From: an uncultured Lachnospiraceae bacterium
GTDB taxonomy: Bacteria > Bacillota > Clostridia > Lachnospirales > Lachnospiraceae
DNA length: 37,442 nucleotides
Direction of reading: 5' to 3'
NCBI GenBank assembly: GCA_910587955.1
Contig: CAJUNN010000025.1
Coordinates: 1 to 37,442, forward strand
How positions within the stretch are numbered: position 1 is the first letter of the stretch; the number at the start of each line of letters is the position of its first letter. Below the pieces are notes generated by a model, which did not search any database, had not been told where the DNA came from, and saw only the letters and a list, made by a program, of their open reading frames with translations. Of the stretch, positions 7,686 through 16,103 are shown in pieces. The position numbers and the translations under genes were made by a program.

Positions 7686-8396
7686 ATGGCAATGCTGGAA
7701 ATCCATGACATAGAAGTCTTTTACGGGATGATTCACGCCATCAAAGGCGTTTCATTCCAGGTAAACGAGGGCGAGGTTATCGCCCTTATCGGGGCCAACG
7801 GAGCCGGGAAGACCACCATTCTTCACAGTATCACCGGCTTGATTGCGCCCAAAAAGGGACAGATTGTATTTGAGGGGCAGGATATCACCTCCACCCCGGC
7901 CCACAAGATCGTATCCATGGGCATGGCCCATGTGCCGGAGGGTCGGCGGGTGTTTGCCCAGCTTACAGTTCTGGAAAATCTGAAAATGGGAGCCTTTACC
8001 CGCAAGGATAAGGATGAGGTGGAAGAGAGCCTGATCCGTGTCTACAAGCGGTTTCCGCGTCTGGAAGAGCGCAAGAACCAGATGGCGGGAACCTTGTCCG
8101 GCGGCGAGCAGCAGATGCTGGCTATGGGGCGGGCGCTTATGTCCCACCCTAAGATCATCCTGATGGATGAGCCGTCTATGGGCCTGTCGCCTATTTTTGT
8201 AAATGAAATTTTCGACATTATCCGGGAAGTCAGCGAGGGAGGGACGACGGTTCTTCTGGTAGAGCAGAATGCCAAGAAGGCACTTTCCATAGCAGACCGG
8301 GCTTATGTTCTGGAGACGGGAAAGATTGTGCTGGACGGAAAGGCGGAAGAGCTTCTCAACGATGATTCGGTGAAGAAGGCGTATCTGGGCGAATAA
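7686..8396 (+). CDS. livF: Branched-chain amino acid ABC transporter ATPase LivF
   Basis: A 236-residue ATPase with Walker A GANGAGKTT, signature LSGGEQQMLAMGRAL, Walker B IILMDEPSMGLSP and the switch His region replaced by LVEQN, as is normal in LivF. The MAHVPEGRRVF block after the Q-loop is another LivF hallmark. It completes the importer encoded from 3512 onward. The 56-bp gap to livG holds a copy of the short dispersed repeat, with the ribosome binding site (taggagg) just behind it. A clear terminator follows the gene. Confidence 0.95.
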   Translation: MAMLEIHDIEVFYGMIHAIKGVSFQVNEGEVIALIGANGAGKTTILHSITGLIAPKKGQIVFEGQDITSTPAHKIVSMGMAHVPEGRRVFAQLTVLENLKMGAFTRKDKDEVEESLIRVYKRFPRLEERKNQMAGTLSGGEQQMLAMGRALMSHPKIILMDEPSMGLSPIFVNEIFDIIREVSEGGTTVLLVEQNAKKALSIADRAYVLETGKIVLDGKAEELLNDDSVKKAYLGE

Positions 8397-8402
8397 TCCA
8401 AG

Positions 8403-8438
8403 ATGCCCTGAAGGCAGTAAGGCTTTCGGGGCATTTTT
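8403..8438 (+). terminator. Terminator of the ABC transporter operon
   Basis: A 13-bp stem (atgccctgaaggc 8403-8415 with its partner ending in ggggcat at 8434, two G-U pairs), a 5-to-6-base loop, and a T5 run that begins within the right arm. It lies just behind livF. Confidence 0.85.
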
Positions 8439-8491
8439 AAAGAACAAAGGAAGAGCCTGCCCTCTGAGGCAGGAAGAGAGAGGGAGAAATT

Positions 8492-9850
8492 ATGCTGGAA
8501 TTTGTGAAAAGTGTCAACGGATGGATGTGGGGCTACGTTTTGCTGATCATTCTCTGCGGAACAGGTATCTATTACACCCTGCGCCTGAAATTTATCCAGG
8601 TGCGGAAGTTTGGAGAGGGCTGCCGTCTGGTCTTTGGTCATTTTAAGATCAGCGGGGAAAAGAAAGAACACGGAGAGATGACGCCTTTGCAATCCCTGGC
8701 TACGGCTATTGCGGCCCAGGTGGGAACCGGAAACCTGACCGGTGCGGCTACGGCCCTGATTTCAGGCGGTCCCGGTGCAATTTTCTGGATGTGGGTCAGC
8801 GCTTTCTTCGGAATGGCAACCATCTATGCAGAAGCGGCCCTGGCCCAGGAATACAAAACTACGGCTGACGGGGAGGTAACGGGCGGTCCCGTTTATTATA
8901 TCCGTCAGGCATTTAAAGGAACTTTCGGAAAGATTCTGGCGGCTGTCTTTGCCGTATTTATTATTCTGGCCCTTGGCTTTATGGGGAATATGGTGCAGTC
9001 CAATTCCATCGGAGCCGCCTTTTCTTCCGTATTTTCGGCACGGAACATCCCGGTTCCCCCGGTGACGGTGGGAGTGCTGCTGGCGGTAGCTGCCTTTTTT
9101 ATCTTTATCGGAGGAACGAAGCGCCTGGCTGCAGTGGTGGAGAAGATGGTACCCTTTATGGCGGCCGTGTATATTCTGGGCAGCTTAATCTTGATCGGCA
9201 TGAATATTACGGCGCTTCCCGGGGCAGTTAAGATGATCTTTGTGGGAGCCTTTCAGCCGAACGCCGTTTTGGGGGCAGCGGCTGGTATTACCGTCCGGGA
9301 GGCTATCCGCTACGGTGTGGCCAGAGGCCTGTTTTCCAATGAGGCCGGTATGGGTTCCACCCCTCACGCCCATGCGCGGGCTACGGCTGACAATCCCCAC
9401 GAGCAGGGGCTGACGGCTATGATCAGCGTGTTTATCGATACCTTTATTGTGCTCAATCTAACGGTGTTCTCTGTGCTGACCACAGGTGCCATGGAGACGG
9501 GAGAGGACGGGATTGCCCTGACCCAAGCGGCTTTTGGCAGAGGCTTCGGAAGCTTCGGAGATATTTTTGTGGCGGTCTGCCTGCTGTTTTTTGCTTTCTC
9601 TACCATTCTCAGCTGGCATTTCTTCGGCGAGGTGAATGTGAAGTATCTCTTCGGAAAGAAGGCAGTGAAGGTATACTCCCTGATTGTGGTGGTATTTATT
9701 ATTGTAGGTTCTACTCTGAAAGTGGACCTGGTGTGGGAATTGGCGGACTTCTTTAACGGCCTGATGGTTATTCCCAACGCTCTGGCGCTTGTGGCCTTAA
9801 GCCGGGTCGTGGGGGAAATTTGCAGAAAGTACAGCGGGAAAAAGAGATAG
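8492..9850 (+). CDS. Sodium:alanine symporter family protein (AGCS)
   Basis: A 452-residue membrane transporter of the AGCS (amino acid:cation symporter, AlsT/DagA) family. Hallmarks are GEMTPLQSLATAIAAQVGTGNLTG near the N terminus, ALISGGPGAIFWMWVSAFFGMATIYAEAALA, EVTGGPVYYI, and ARGLFSNEAGMGSTPHAHA in the second half. Members import alanine, glycine or a related small amino acid with Na+ or H+. About ten to eleven membrane segments are predicted from hydrophobicity. It stands between the terminator of the Liv-type operon and the promoter of pyrH, with a gagggag ribosome binding site and a small GC-rich hairpin (8456-8473) just upstream. The adjacent ABC importer makes an amino-acid uptake locus plausible, but the exact substrate is not known. 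Confidence 0.93.
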   Translation: MLEFVKSVNGWMWGYVLLIILCGTGIYYTLRLKFIQVRKFGEGCRLVFGHFKISGEKKEHGEMTPLQSLATAIAAQVGTGNLTGAATALISGGPGAIFWMWVSAFFGMATIYAEAALAQEYKTTADGEVTGGPVYYIRQAFKGTFGKILAAVFAVFIILALGFMGNMVQSNSIGAAFSSVFSARNIPVPPVTVGVLLAVAAFFIFIGGTKRLAAVVEKMVPFMAAVYILGSLILIGMNITALPGAVKMIFVGAFQPNAVLGAAAGITVREAIRYGVARGLFSNEAGMGSTPHAHARATADNPHEQGLTAMISVFIDTFIVLNLTVFSVLTTGAMETGEDGIALTQAAFGRGFGSFGDIFVAVCLLFFAFSTILSWHFFGEVNVKYLFGKKAVKVYSLIVVVFIIVGSTLKVDLVWELADFFNGLMVIPNALALVALSRVVGEICRKYSGKKR

Positions 9851-9852
9851 GA

Positions 9853-9880
9853 TTGAATTTTTTTTGAAATGTGATATGAT
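9853..9880 (+). promoter_or_regulatory. Putative promoter of the pyrH-frr-uppS operon
   Basis: A -35 TTGAAT (9853-9858) and a -10 TATGAT (9875-9880) are 16 bp apart, beginning right behind the symporter stop codon. A poly-T stretch in the spacer may bend the DNA. Confidence 0.55.
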
Positions 9881-9922
9881 AGAGACATCAGCAGATATCC
9901 AGTGGGGAACAGGAGCAGGTGT

Positions 9923-10618
9923 ATGAAACGAGTATTGTTGAAATTGAGCGGAGAGGCCCTGGCGGGGGAAAAGCATACGGGCTTTGACGAGATGACCGTA
10001 GCCGGGGTGGCAAAACAGGTGAAAACCCTGGTGGACGGCGGAATCCAGGTAGGTGTCGTTATCGGCGGCGGAAATTTCTGGAGAGGAAGGACCAGCGAGA
10101 ATATTGACCGGACCAAGGCAGATCAGATTGGGATGCTGGCTACGGTGATGAACTGCATTTACACATCGGAAATCTTCCGCTCCGCGGGAATGCGCACACA
10201 GGTATTTACGCCTTTTGAATGCGCAGGCTTCGCCAGGCTGTTTACCAAGGATGGGGCCTTGGAACACCTGAACAAGGGAGGCGTGGCTTTCTTTGCCGGA
10301 GGGACGGGGCATCCCTATTTTTCTACGGATACGACCACAACCCTGATGGCCATTGAGATTGAGGCAGACGTGATTCTGCTGGCCAAGGCAGTGGACGGAG
10401 TTTATGACAGCGATCCCAAGCTGAATCCGGCAGCAGTTAAGTATGACGAGATTTCCATTGAGGAAGTGATTGACAGGCGGCTGGCAGTGATGGATCTGAC
10501 GGCTTCGATCATGTGCATGGAGAACCGGATGCCTATGATGGTGTTTGGCCTGAATGAGAAAGACAGTATTGTCAATACGGTGAAGGGCAGCTTTACCGGA
10601 ACAAAAATCACAGTATAA
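9923..10618 (+). CDS. pyrH: UMP kinase
   Basis: A 231-residue hexameric UMP kinase of the amino acid kinase fold, converting UMP and ATP to UDP in pyrimidine synthesis. The N-terminal KRVLLKLSGEALAG, the GGGNFWRG loop, FFAGGTGHPYFSTDTT and the late VDGVYDSDPKLNP block are all present. The frame is open from a GTG at 9902, but ATG 9923 with aggag at 9911-9915 gives the normal family N terminus and is preferred. It heads the pyrH-frr-uppS-cdsA-dxr-rseP run. rpsB and tsf, which often precede pyrH, are not in front of it here. Confidence 0.96.
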   Translation: MKRVLLKLSGEALAGEKHTGFDEMTVAGVAKQVKTLVDGGIQVGVVIGGGNFWRGRTSENIDRTKADQIGMLATVMNCIYTSEIFRSAGMRTQVFTPFECAGFARLFTKDGALEHLNKGGVAFFAGGTGHPYFSTDTTTTLMAIEIEADVILLAKAVDGVYDSDPKLNPAAVKYDEISIEEVIDRRLAVMDLTASIMCMENRMPMMVFGLNEKDSIVNTVKGSFTGTKITV

Positions 10619-10634
10619 AGCGGAGGATATTACC

Positions 10635-11189
10635 ATGGACGAGAGATTAAAAGTATATGATGAGAAGATGACGAAATCTTATGATTCGATGATGCGCGAT
10701 TTTCAGAGCATCCGGGCCGGCCGGGCCAATCCCCATGTGCTGGATAAAATCCGCGTGGATTATTATGGAACTCCCACTCCATTGCAGCAGGTAGGAAATA
10801 TTTCCGTTCCGGAGCCCCGGATGCTGCAGATCCAGCCCTGGGAGAAGAGCCTTTTGAAAGCCATTGAGAAAGCAATTCTCACTTCCGATATCGGTATCAA
10901 CCCCGCCAATGACGGATCCGTCATCCGCCTGGTTTTTCCGGAGCTGACGGAAGAGCGCAGAAAAGAGCTGGTAAAGGACGTGAAGAAAAAGGGAGAGGCT
11001 GCCAAGGTGGCTGTCCGCAACATCCGCCGGGATGCCAATGAGGCTTTCAAGAAACAGAACAAGGCGGGGGAGATTTCCGAGGACGATCAGAAAGATCTGG
11101 AGACAAAGATTCAGAAGATCACGGACAAATACATTGCCGATATTGATAAGGCAGTGGAGGAGAAGTCCAAGGAGATTCTTACTGTATAA
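10635..11189 (+). CDS. frr: Ribosome recycling factor
   Basis: A 184-residue protein of normal RRF length. It acts with EF-G to split post-termination ribosomes. The diagnostic stretches are RAGRANPHVLDKIRVDYYG, PEPRMLQIQPWEKSLLKAIEKAI and LVFPELTEERRKELVKDVKKKGEAAKVAVRNIRRDAN, and the second half is a long charged helical bundle. It begins 16 bases behind pyrH with a cggagg ribosome binding site. A 340-bp stretch without a gene but with repeats separates it from uppS. Confidence 0.97.
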   Translation: MDERLKVYDEKMTKSYDSMMRDFQSIRAGRANPHVLDKIRVDYYGTPTPLQQVGNISVPEPRMLQIQPWEKSLLKAIEKAILTSDIGINPANDGSVIRLVFPELTEERRKELVKDVKKKGEAAKVAVRNIRRDANEAFKKQNKAGEISEDDQKDLETKIQKITDKYIADIDKAVEEKSKEILTV

Positions 11190-11259
11190 AAATGTGCAGA
11201 GCAGTGAAATAAGAGGGGGACGGGTAGAGATAAGGCTGCCCGTCTTCTTGCGCAATTTA

Positions 11260-11303
11260 AAGCAGCATCTGGGCGGCCGGCAGGACGGATGCGGAACCGT
11301 AAC
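11260..11303 (+). repeat. Degenerate short copy of the uppS-upstream repeat
   Basis: This copy has the left end cagcatctg and the right end ggcaggacggatgcggaacc (11279-11298), but lacks the ~65 central bases found in the two full units that follow. It can form a hairpin from its gcatc and gatgc ends. Confidence 0.6.
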
Positions 11304-11513
11304 AAAAAACAGCATCTGCCCGGACAGCACCCAGAACAGATTACGGACGCAGATGCGGGCAGAAGCTGTTCTAGGAAAAAGGTGCTGGCAGAGTAGATGC
11401 GGAACTATAAAAAACAGCATCTGCTCGGACAGCACCCAGAACAGATTACGGACGCAGATGCGGGCGGAAGCTGTTCTAGGAAAAAGGTGCTGGCAGAGTA
11501 GATGCGGAACTAT
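11304..11513 (+). repeat. Two tandem 105-bp units of a palindromic repeat, upstream of uppS
   Basis: Units 11304-11408 and 11409-11513 are identical except for two substitutions (cccgg/ctcgg and gggcag/gggcgg). Each unit contains nested inverted repeats. In unit 1 the 15-base arms 11308-11322 and 11356-11370 pair with one mismatch, and cagcacc pairs with ggtgctg. Each unit ends in ggcagagtagatgcggaact. The period is a multiple of three, so the uppS frame stays open through the array, but that translation matches no protein family I recognise and the real uppS start lies behind it. A structured RNA element or a mobile palindromic repeat is more likely. Confidence 0.85.
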
Positions 11514-11529
11514 AATAGGAGAGATAATT

Positions 11530-12240
11530 ATGAAAATACCGCAGCATGTGGCCATTATTTTAGACGGCAACGGCCGCTGGGCCAAGTCAAAGGGAATGCC
11601 CCGGAACTACGGCCATGCCCAGGGGAGCAAAAACGTAGAGACCATCTGCCGGGAAGCCTGGAATATGGGCATCAAATATCTGACGGTGTATGCCTTTTCT
11701 ACGGAGAACTGGAAACGGCCCCAGGAGGAAGTGGAGGCTTTGATGAAGCTTCTGCGGAATTATATGAAAACCTGTTTAAAAACAGCGGAGAAAAACCATA
11801 TGCGTGTGCGGGTCATCGGGAATAAGACCGGGCTGGCACCGGATATTCAGGAGCGGATAGCCCAGCTTGAGGAGGCTTCCCAAAATAACGACGGCCTGAA
11901 TTTCCAGATTGCCATCAATTACGGCAGCCGCGACGAGATGATCCGGGCTATGAAAAAAATGGCTGCGGATCGGGATGCAGGAAAGCTGTCCGCGGAGGAT
12001 ATTTCCGAGGAAATCTTCACATCCTATCTGGATACGGCAGGGATTCCGGATCCGGATCTTCTGATCCGGACCAGCGGAGAACAGCGGCTTTCGAATTATC
12101 TTTTGTGGCAGCTGGCGTATGCGGAATTTTATTTTGCGGATGTACACTGGCCGGATTTCACCAAGGAAGAGCTTGCAAAGGCCATAGATGCTTATAACAG
12201 GCGTGACAGGCGCTACGGCGGGGTGAAGGAGGAGGAATAA
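11530..12240 (+). CDS. uppS: Isoprenyl transferase (undecaprenyl diphosphate synthase)
   Basis: A 236-residue cis-prenyltransferase that extends farnesyl diphosphate with isopentenyl diphosphate to the C55 carrier lipid used for cell wall synthesis. The catalytic Asp lies in AIILDGNGRWAKSKG (D12). Further family blocks are YLTVYAFSTENWKRP and the C-terminal PDLLIRTSGEQRLSNYLLWQLAYAEFYF. The frame is open far upstream (to 11032), but the start is set at ATG 11530 because it has taggagag at 11515-11522 and gives the family's normal length. The upstream extension consists of repeat DNA. cdsA begins at the very next base after the stop codon. Confidence 0.96.
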   Translation: MKIPQHVAIILDGNGRWAKSKGMPRNYGHAQGSKNVETICREAWNMGIKYLTVYAFSTENWKRPQEEVEALMKLLRNYMKTCLKTAEKNHMRVRVIGNKTGLAPDIQERIAQLEEASQNNDGLNFQIAINYGSRDEMIRAMKKMAADRDAGKLSAEDISEEIFTSYLDTAGIPDPDLLIRTSGEQRLSNYLLWQLAYAEFYFADVHWPDFTKEELAKAIDAYNRRDRRYGGVKEEE

Positions 12241-13110
12241 TTGAAGGCATTTTTCACGAGACTGGCGAGCGGAATTGTGCTGTTGGCGATTATCATTCTG
12301 GGGGGAATTCTGGGAGGATGGTTTTTGTTCGGACTGGTGCTTCTGATTTCGGTGATTGGGTATCTGGAGTTTGCCAGGGTGTTTGGGATTCACCGCAATA
12401 TCCTTGGCATATCCGGCGCAGTAGTCTCCGCCGCTTATCTATATCTGGCACATGCAGGAGGAATCCAGGACATTGGAACTTTGGGAATGCTTGTTCTTTT
12501 GGAAGCCGGTCCGTTGCTGCTTCTTACCTATCTTTTATTTTTGTTTGCAATTTATGTGTTTACCTTTCCCAAATACCGCACAGAGCAGGTGATGGCAGCC
12601 TTTTTCGGAGTCTTTTACATTCCGGTTATGCTTTCTTTTGTTTATATTGTGCGGATGTCCCCCATGTTCGGCACTTCGAGAGACGGCATGATTTTGTATT
12701 GGCTGATCTTTATCTGTTCCTGGGGCTGTGATACCTGTGCCTATGCGGTGGGAATGCTTCTGGGAAAGCACAAGCTGGCTCCGGTTTTAAGCCCCAAGAA
12801 ATCCATCGAGGGCGCCGTGGGAGGCGTAGCCGGGGCGGCTCTGCTGGGATACCTGTGCGGAAGATGCGGTACCTATTACATGCAGGATCATGCCTGGATT
12901 CTGGCTTTGGCCTGTGCTCTGGGAGCGGTGCTGTCCCAGATAGGGGATCTGACGGCTTCTGCTGTTAAAAGAAATCACGATATCAAGGATTACGGGCATC
13001 TGATACCCGGCCACGGGGGGATTCTCGATCGGTTTGACAGCGTGATTTTTACGGCCCCGGTGATCTTTGCCATGGCACGTTTCATCCTGCCGATTGTGCA
13101 GGCTTACTGA
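12241..13110 (+). CDS. cdsA: Phosphatidate cytidylyltransferase
   Basis: A 289-residue membrane enzyme making CDP-diacylglycerol from phosphatidic acid and CTP, the branch point to membrane phospholipids. The C-terminal signature is visible as SPKKSIEGAVGG and then IGDLTASAVKRNHDIKDYG, LIPGHGGILDRFDS. About seven to eight hydrophobic segments precede and surround it. The start codon is TTG, immediately after the uppS stop and 8 bases behind gaggagg, so translational coupling is likely. No in-frame ATG gives a better start. Confidence 0.94.
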   Translation: MKAFFTRLASGIVLLAIIILGGILGGWFLFGLVLLISVIGYLEFARVFGIHRNILGISGAVVSAAYLYLAHAGGIQDIGTLGMLVLLEAGPLLLLTYLLFLFAIYVFTFPKYRTEQVMAAFFGVFYIPVMLSFVYIVRMSPMFGTSRDGMILYWLIFICSWGCDTCAYAVGMLLGKHKLAPVLSPKKSIEGAVGGVAGAALLGYLCGRCGTYYMQDHAWILALACALGAVLSQIGDLTASAVKRNHDIKDYGHLIPGHGGILDRFDSVIFTAPVIFAMARFILPIVQAY

Positions 13111-13168
13111 TGGCGGCAGAAAGTTTGATGCGAAAGAGAAGATGTATCCGGAAAGGAATCGATAAAAA

Positions 13169-14311
13169 ATGAAGAAAATTGCCATATTGGGATCTACAGG
13201 GTCTATCGGAACACAGACCCTTGAAGTGGCCCGCCAGAACAAGGATTTGGAGATTGTCTCTCTGGCGGCCGGTTCGAATGTCAAAAAACTGGAGGAGCAG
13301 ATCCGGGAATTTCATCCCCGGCTCGCGGCTGTCTGGTCGGAGTCCGCGGCAAAAGAACTGCGGGAACGGGTGCGGGATTTGGATGTTAAAGTAGTCTCCG
13401 GCATGGAAGGACTGGTGGAGGTCTGCACCCATCCCCAGGCGGAAATTGTGGTGACCGCCATTGTGGGAATGATTGGAATTGTTCCCACCATTGAGGCTAT
13501 GAAGGCGGGGAAGGACATTGCCTTGGCAAATAAGGAAACTTTGGTTACGGCCGGGCATATGATTATACCACTGGCAGAGCAGACGGGAGTGAAAATTCTG
13601 CCGGTAGACAGCGAGCACAGCGCCATTTTCCAGTGCCTTCAGGGGGAGAACCGGGCGGAACTTTCCAAGATCCTGCTCACGGCTTCCGGCGGTCCCTTCC
13701 GGGGAAAGAAGCGGGAGGAGCTGAAAGGCATCCAGGTGGAAGACGCTTTGAAGCATCCCAACTGGGCTATGGGCCGCAAAATCACCATTGATTCTTCTAC
13801 CCTGGTGAATAAAGGGCTGGAGATGATGGAGGCCAAATGGCTTTTCGGTGTGGAGCCGAAGGATATCCAGATTGTGATTCAGCCCAAGAGCATCATTCAT
13901 TCCATGGTGGAGTTTGCCGACGGGGCCGTCATGGCCCAGCTGGGAACGCCGGATATGAAGCTTCCCATCCAGTATGCCCTTTATTACCCGGAGCGCCGGT
14001 TCCTGCCGGGAGAGCGCCTGGATTTTTGGAAATTGAAGGAAATCACCTTTGAGGAACCGGATCCGGAGACCTTCCAGGGGCTGAAGCTGGCTTTTGAGGC
14101 CGCCGCCGCAGGGGGAACTATGCCTACGGTGTACAATGCAGCCAACGAGCGAGCGGTGAGCAAATTTCTGGATCGGAAGATTGCCTATCTGGAAATCCCG
14201 GAAATAATCCGGGCCTGTATGGAAATTCATGTGGCGACGCCCAATCCCACAGTGGAGCAGATTCTGGAGACCGAGCAGGCGGTCTATGAGTTTATAGAAA
14301 GCAGGTGGTAG
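13169..14311 (+). CDS. dxr: 1-deoxy-D-xylulose 5-phosphate reductoisomerase
   Basis: A 380-residue enzyme of the MEP isoprenoid pathway that converts DXP to MEP using NADPH. The nucleotide-binding N terminus reads KKIAILGSTGSIGTQTLEVA. The metal and substrate region is PVDSEHSAIFQCLQG and TASGGPFRG, followed by LKHPNWAMGRKITIDSSTLVNKGLE. These are the usual conserved blocks and the length is normal. It supplies the isopentenyl units used by UppS two genes upstream. It begins 58 bases after cdsA with ggaaagga as ribosome binding site, and rseP starts one base after its stop. Confidence 0.96.
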   Translation: MKKIAILGSTGSIGTQTLEVARQNKDLEIVSLAAGSNVKKLEEQIREFHPRLAAVWSESAAKELRERVRDLDVKVVSGMEGLVEVCTHPQAEIVVTAIVGMIGIVPTIEAMKAGKDIALANKETLVTAGHMIIPLAEQTGVKILPVDSEHSAIFQCLQGENRAELSKILLTASGGPFRGKKREELKGIQVEDALKHPNWAMGRKITIDSSTLVNKGLEMMEAKWLFGVEPKDIQIVIQPKSIIHSMVEFADGAVMAQLGTPDMKLPIQYALYYPERRFLPGERLDFWKLKEITFEEPDPETFQGLKLAFEAAAAGGTMPTVYNAANERAVSKFLDRKIAYLEIPEIIRACMEIHVATPNPTVEQILETEQAVYEFIESRW

Positions 14312-14312
14312 A

Positions 14313-15446
14313 TTGAAATTTATACTTGCATTACTGATATTTAGCTTGATTATTGTGATTCATGAGATGGGACATTTTCTTCTGGCAAAACGGGGAGGCA
14401 TCCGGGTGAATGAGTTTTCACTGGGGATGGGGCCAAGACTTTTCAGCAGGCAGATAGGGGAGACGCTCTATTCCATCAAGCTGCTGCCCTTTGGAGGGTC
14501 CTGTATGATGGAGGGAGAGGACGGATATGGTCCGGAGACGGATGCGCCGGGCAGTATGATGGAGCGGACGGAGGCTGTAGATGTACTTTCCGGGGAGAAG
14601 AACCGGAGAAGACAGGCGGCTCTGGTAAATGGGATTTCGGAGGATTCCTTTGGGGCTAAGTCCGTGTGGACCCGGATTTCCGTGGTGGCGGCCGGGCCGG
14701 TTTTCAACTTTATTCTGGCTTTTCTTTTGTCCCTGATTGTTATCGGCAGTATCGGTTACGATGCCCCCATTGTGGTGGGGCTTACAGAAGGGTATCCTGC
14801 GGCGGAGGCCGGAATCCAGCCGGGAGATCGGATTGTGAAAATGAACAATGCCGGCATCCGCGTGTACCGGGAGGTCAGCACTTATATGATGACGAACCGG
14901 GGAGAGACGGTGGAACTGGTCTATGAGCGGGAGGGAGAGCGCCATACGGCGTCCCTGGTTCCCAGGCAGGGCAGCGACGGCTCCTATTATCTGGGCCTAA
15001 GGGGATCCGGCGTGCGCATGAAGGGGAACCTTCTGCAGATTATCGGTTACAGCGCTTATGAGGTCAAATACTGGATTTCCACCACCATCAAAAGCCTGGG
15101 AATGCTCTTCGGCGGCCGGGTGAAAGCGGATGATGTCTCCGGTCCGGTGGGCATTGTGAACACCATCGGGGAGACCTACGAGAGCAGCCGGACAGACGGT
15201 GCGTTCTATGTGTGGCTGAATATGCTCTATATTTCAATCCTGCTCACGGCCAATCTGGGAGTGATGAATCTGCTGCCCATTCCGGCCCTGGACGGGGGCC
15301 GTCTGGTCTTTCTCCTCCTGGAGGCAGTCCGCGGCAAGGGCATTGACCCGGAGAAGGAAGGCATGGTACATTTTGTAGGGCTGATGGTTTTGATGGTTTT
15401 CATGGTGCTTGTGATGTTTAACGATGTGCGGCATATCCTGATGTAG
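14313..15446 (+). CDS. rseP: RIP metalloprotease (site-2 protease, RseP/RasP family)
   Basis: A 377-residue intramembrane zinc protease that cuts anti-sigma factors and signal peptides within the membrane. The zinc motif HEMGH (H17, E18, H21) is in the first membrane segment. A PDZ domain with EGYPAAEAGIQPGDRIVKMN follows at about 150-230, and the third zinc ligand motif NLLPIPALDGGRL is near the C terminus. Between CMMEGED (about residue 68) and KSVWTRISVVAAGPVFNF (about 116) there is a polar insert of roughly 40 residues; length in this loop varies in Firmicutes. The start is TTG at 14313, one base after the dxr stop. A weak terminator follows. Confidence 0.94.
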   Translation: MKFILALLIFSLIIVIHEMGHFLLAKRGGIRVNEFSLGMGPRLFSRQIGETLYSIKLLPFGGSCMMEGEDGYGPETDAPGSMMERTEAVDVLSGEKNRRRQAALVNGISEDSFGAKSVWTRISVVAAGPVFNFILAFLLSLIVIGSIGYDAPIVVGLTEGYPAAEAGIQPGDRIVKMNNAGIRVYREVSTYMMTNRGETVELVYEREGERHTASLVPRQGSDGSYYLGLRGSGVRMKGNLLQIIGYSAYEVKYWISTTIKSLGMLFGGRVKADDVSGPVGIVNTIGETYESSRTDGAFYVWLNMLYISILLTANLGVMNLLPIPALDGGRLVFLLLEAVRGKGIDPEKEGMVHFVGLMVLMVFMVLVMFNDVRHILM

Positions 15447-15503
15447 GAACGGGATATGCTGTTTCAATGTAACCGTAAGAGCGGTGAATGCGGTAAGCAA
15501 TCA

Positions 15504-15536
15504 ACTGCTGGTTCGTTGCGGAGCAGTATTTTTCTG
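15504..15536 (+). terminator. Possible terminator after rseP
   Basis: actgct (15504-15509) pairs with agcagt (15522-15527), with a T5 run behind. The stem is only 6 bp, so it may be a weak terminator of the pyrH-to-rseP run. Confidence 0.4.
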
Positions 15537-15606
15537 TTATGCTGACAGTACCATCTCCTGACAAGGACATACACAGTCGGAAAGAGAGGGTAAGGAGGAT
15601 AGAAAC

Positions 15607-16011
15607 GTGAACCAAGAAGCGATAGGAAAATTCATTTCAACCTGTCGAAAGGAGAAGGGTCTTACACAGACGCAGCTGGCAGAAAAGTTAAACATTACCA
15701 ATCGGGCAGTGTCAAAATGGGAGACGGGAAAAAGCGTTCCCGATGCTGCCATTATGCTGGACTTATGTGAAATACTGGATGTCAGCGTAAATGAACTGCT
15801 CAGCGGAGAAAGGATTGCCATGGAGAATTATCAAAAAAAAGCGGTAAAGCTTGCAATCCCGGTTTTTGGGTTGCTGCTTCTGGTTAAATATGGAATCGGC
15901 AGCAGAACCCGGTCTTTTATAGATCCCTTGTTCTATGCCCTGGTCATAAATGCGGTGCTGGTGCCGTTGTATTTTGAGCTGAACCGTCTGTATGCAGAAA
16001 ACGCAGAATGA
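15607..16011 (+). CDS. XRE regulator with a short membrane-spanning tail
   Basis: A 134-residue protein with an XRE helix-turn-helix at residues 6-62 (KGLTQTQLAEKLNITNRAVSKWETGKSVPDAAIM, then LCEILDVSVNELLSGE). The remainder contains two hydrophobic stretches (about 80-95 and 107-122), so the regulator is probably membrane-attached. Longer relatives with a comparable HTH and several membrane segments are common in clostridia; this tail is short. The start is GTG 15607 behind taaggagg. Its targets are unknown and it does not look co-transcribed with a partner. It lies between the rseP operon and ychF. Confidence 0.8.
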   Translation: MNQEAIGKFISTCRKEKGLTQTQLAEKLNITNRAVSKWETGKSVPDAAIMLDLCEILDVSVNELLSGERIAMENYQKKAVKLAIPVFGLLLLVKYGIGSRTRSFIDPLFYALVINAVLVPLYFELNRLYAENAE

Positions 16012-16050
16012 GAGGAAAACATTGTAGCAGATGGAATCAAAATCGAAAGA

Positions 16051-16079
16051 TTTACTTTTGAGCCTTGATATGCTATACT
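16051..16079 (+). promoter_or_regulatory. Putative promoter of ychF
   Basis: A -35 TTTACT (16051-16056) and an extended -10 TGCTATACT (core 16074-16079) are 17 bp apart, about 65 bp upstream of ychF. The -10 lies in the loop of the hairpin at 16060-16098. Confidence 0.6.
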
Positions 16080-16103
16080 GTCGTAGATATCGAGGCTCTT
16101 TTT
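16060..16103 (+). terminator. Terminator-like hairpin between the XRE gene and ychF
   Basis: gagccttgatat (16060-16071) pairs with atatcgaggctc (16087-16098) along 12 bp with one G-U, followed by T5. It would end transcripts arriving from the XRE gene. Transcripts starting at the overlapping promoter lack the left arm and so should escape it. Confidence 0.75.

Noticed and set aside
8456..8473. CCTGCC/GGCAGG hairpin before the symporter gene as a riboswitch or terminator
   Set aside because: Six base pairs, no T-run and no recognisable aptamer; too little to call.
11032..11529. In-frame upstream extension of uppS containing a 35-residue repeated peptide
   Set aside because: It begins inside frr, consists of repeat DNA, and the proper uppS start at 11530 has a good ribosome binding site and normal family length.
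10647..11585. A 312-codon - strand frame across frr and the tandem repeat
   Set aside because: It mirrors frr and the repeat array; the repeated translation only reflects the duplicated DNA.
14510..14660. The polar insert in RseP as an inserted domain
   Set aside because: Length in this loop after the MEGED motif varies among Firmicutes RseP/RasP proteins; it has no recognisable fold of its own.
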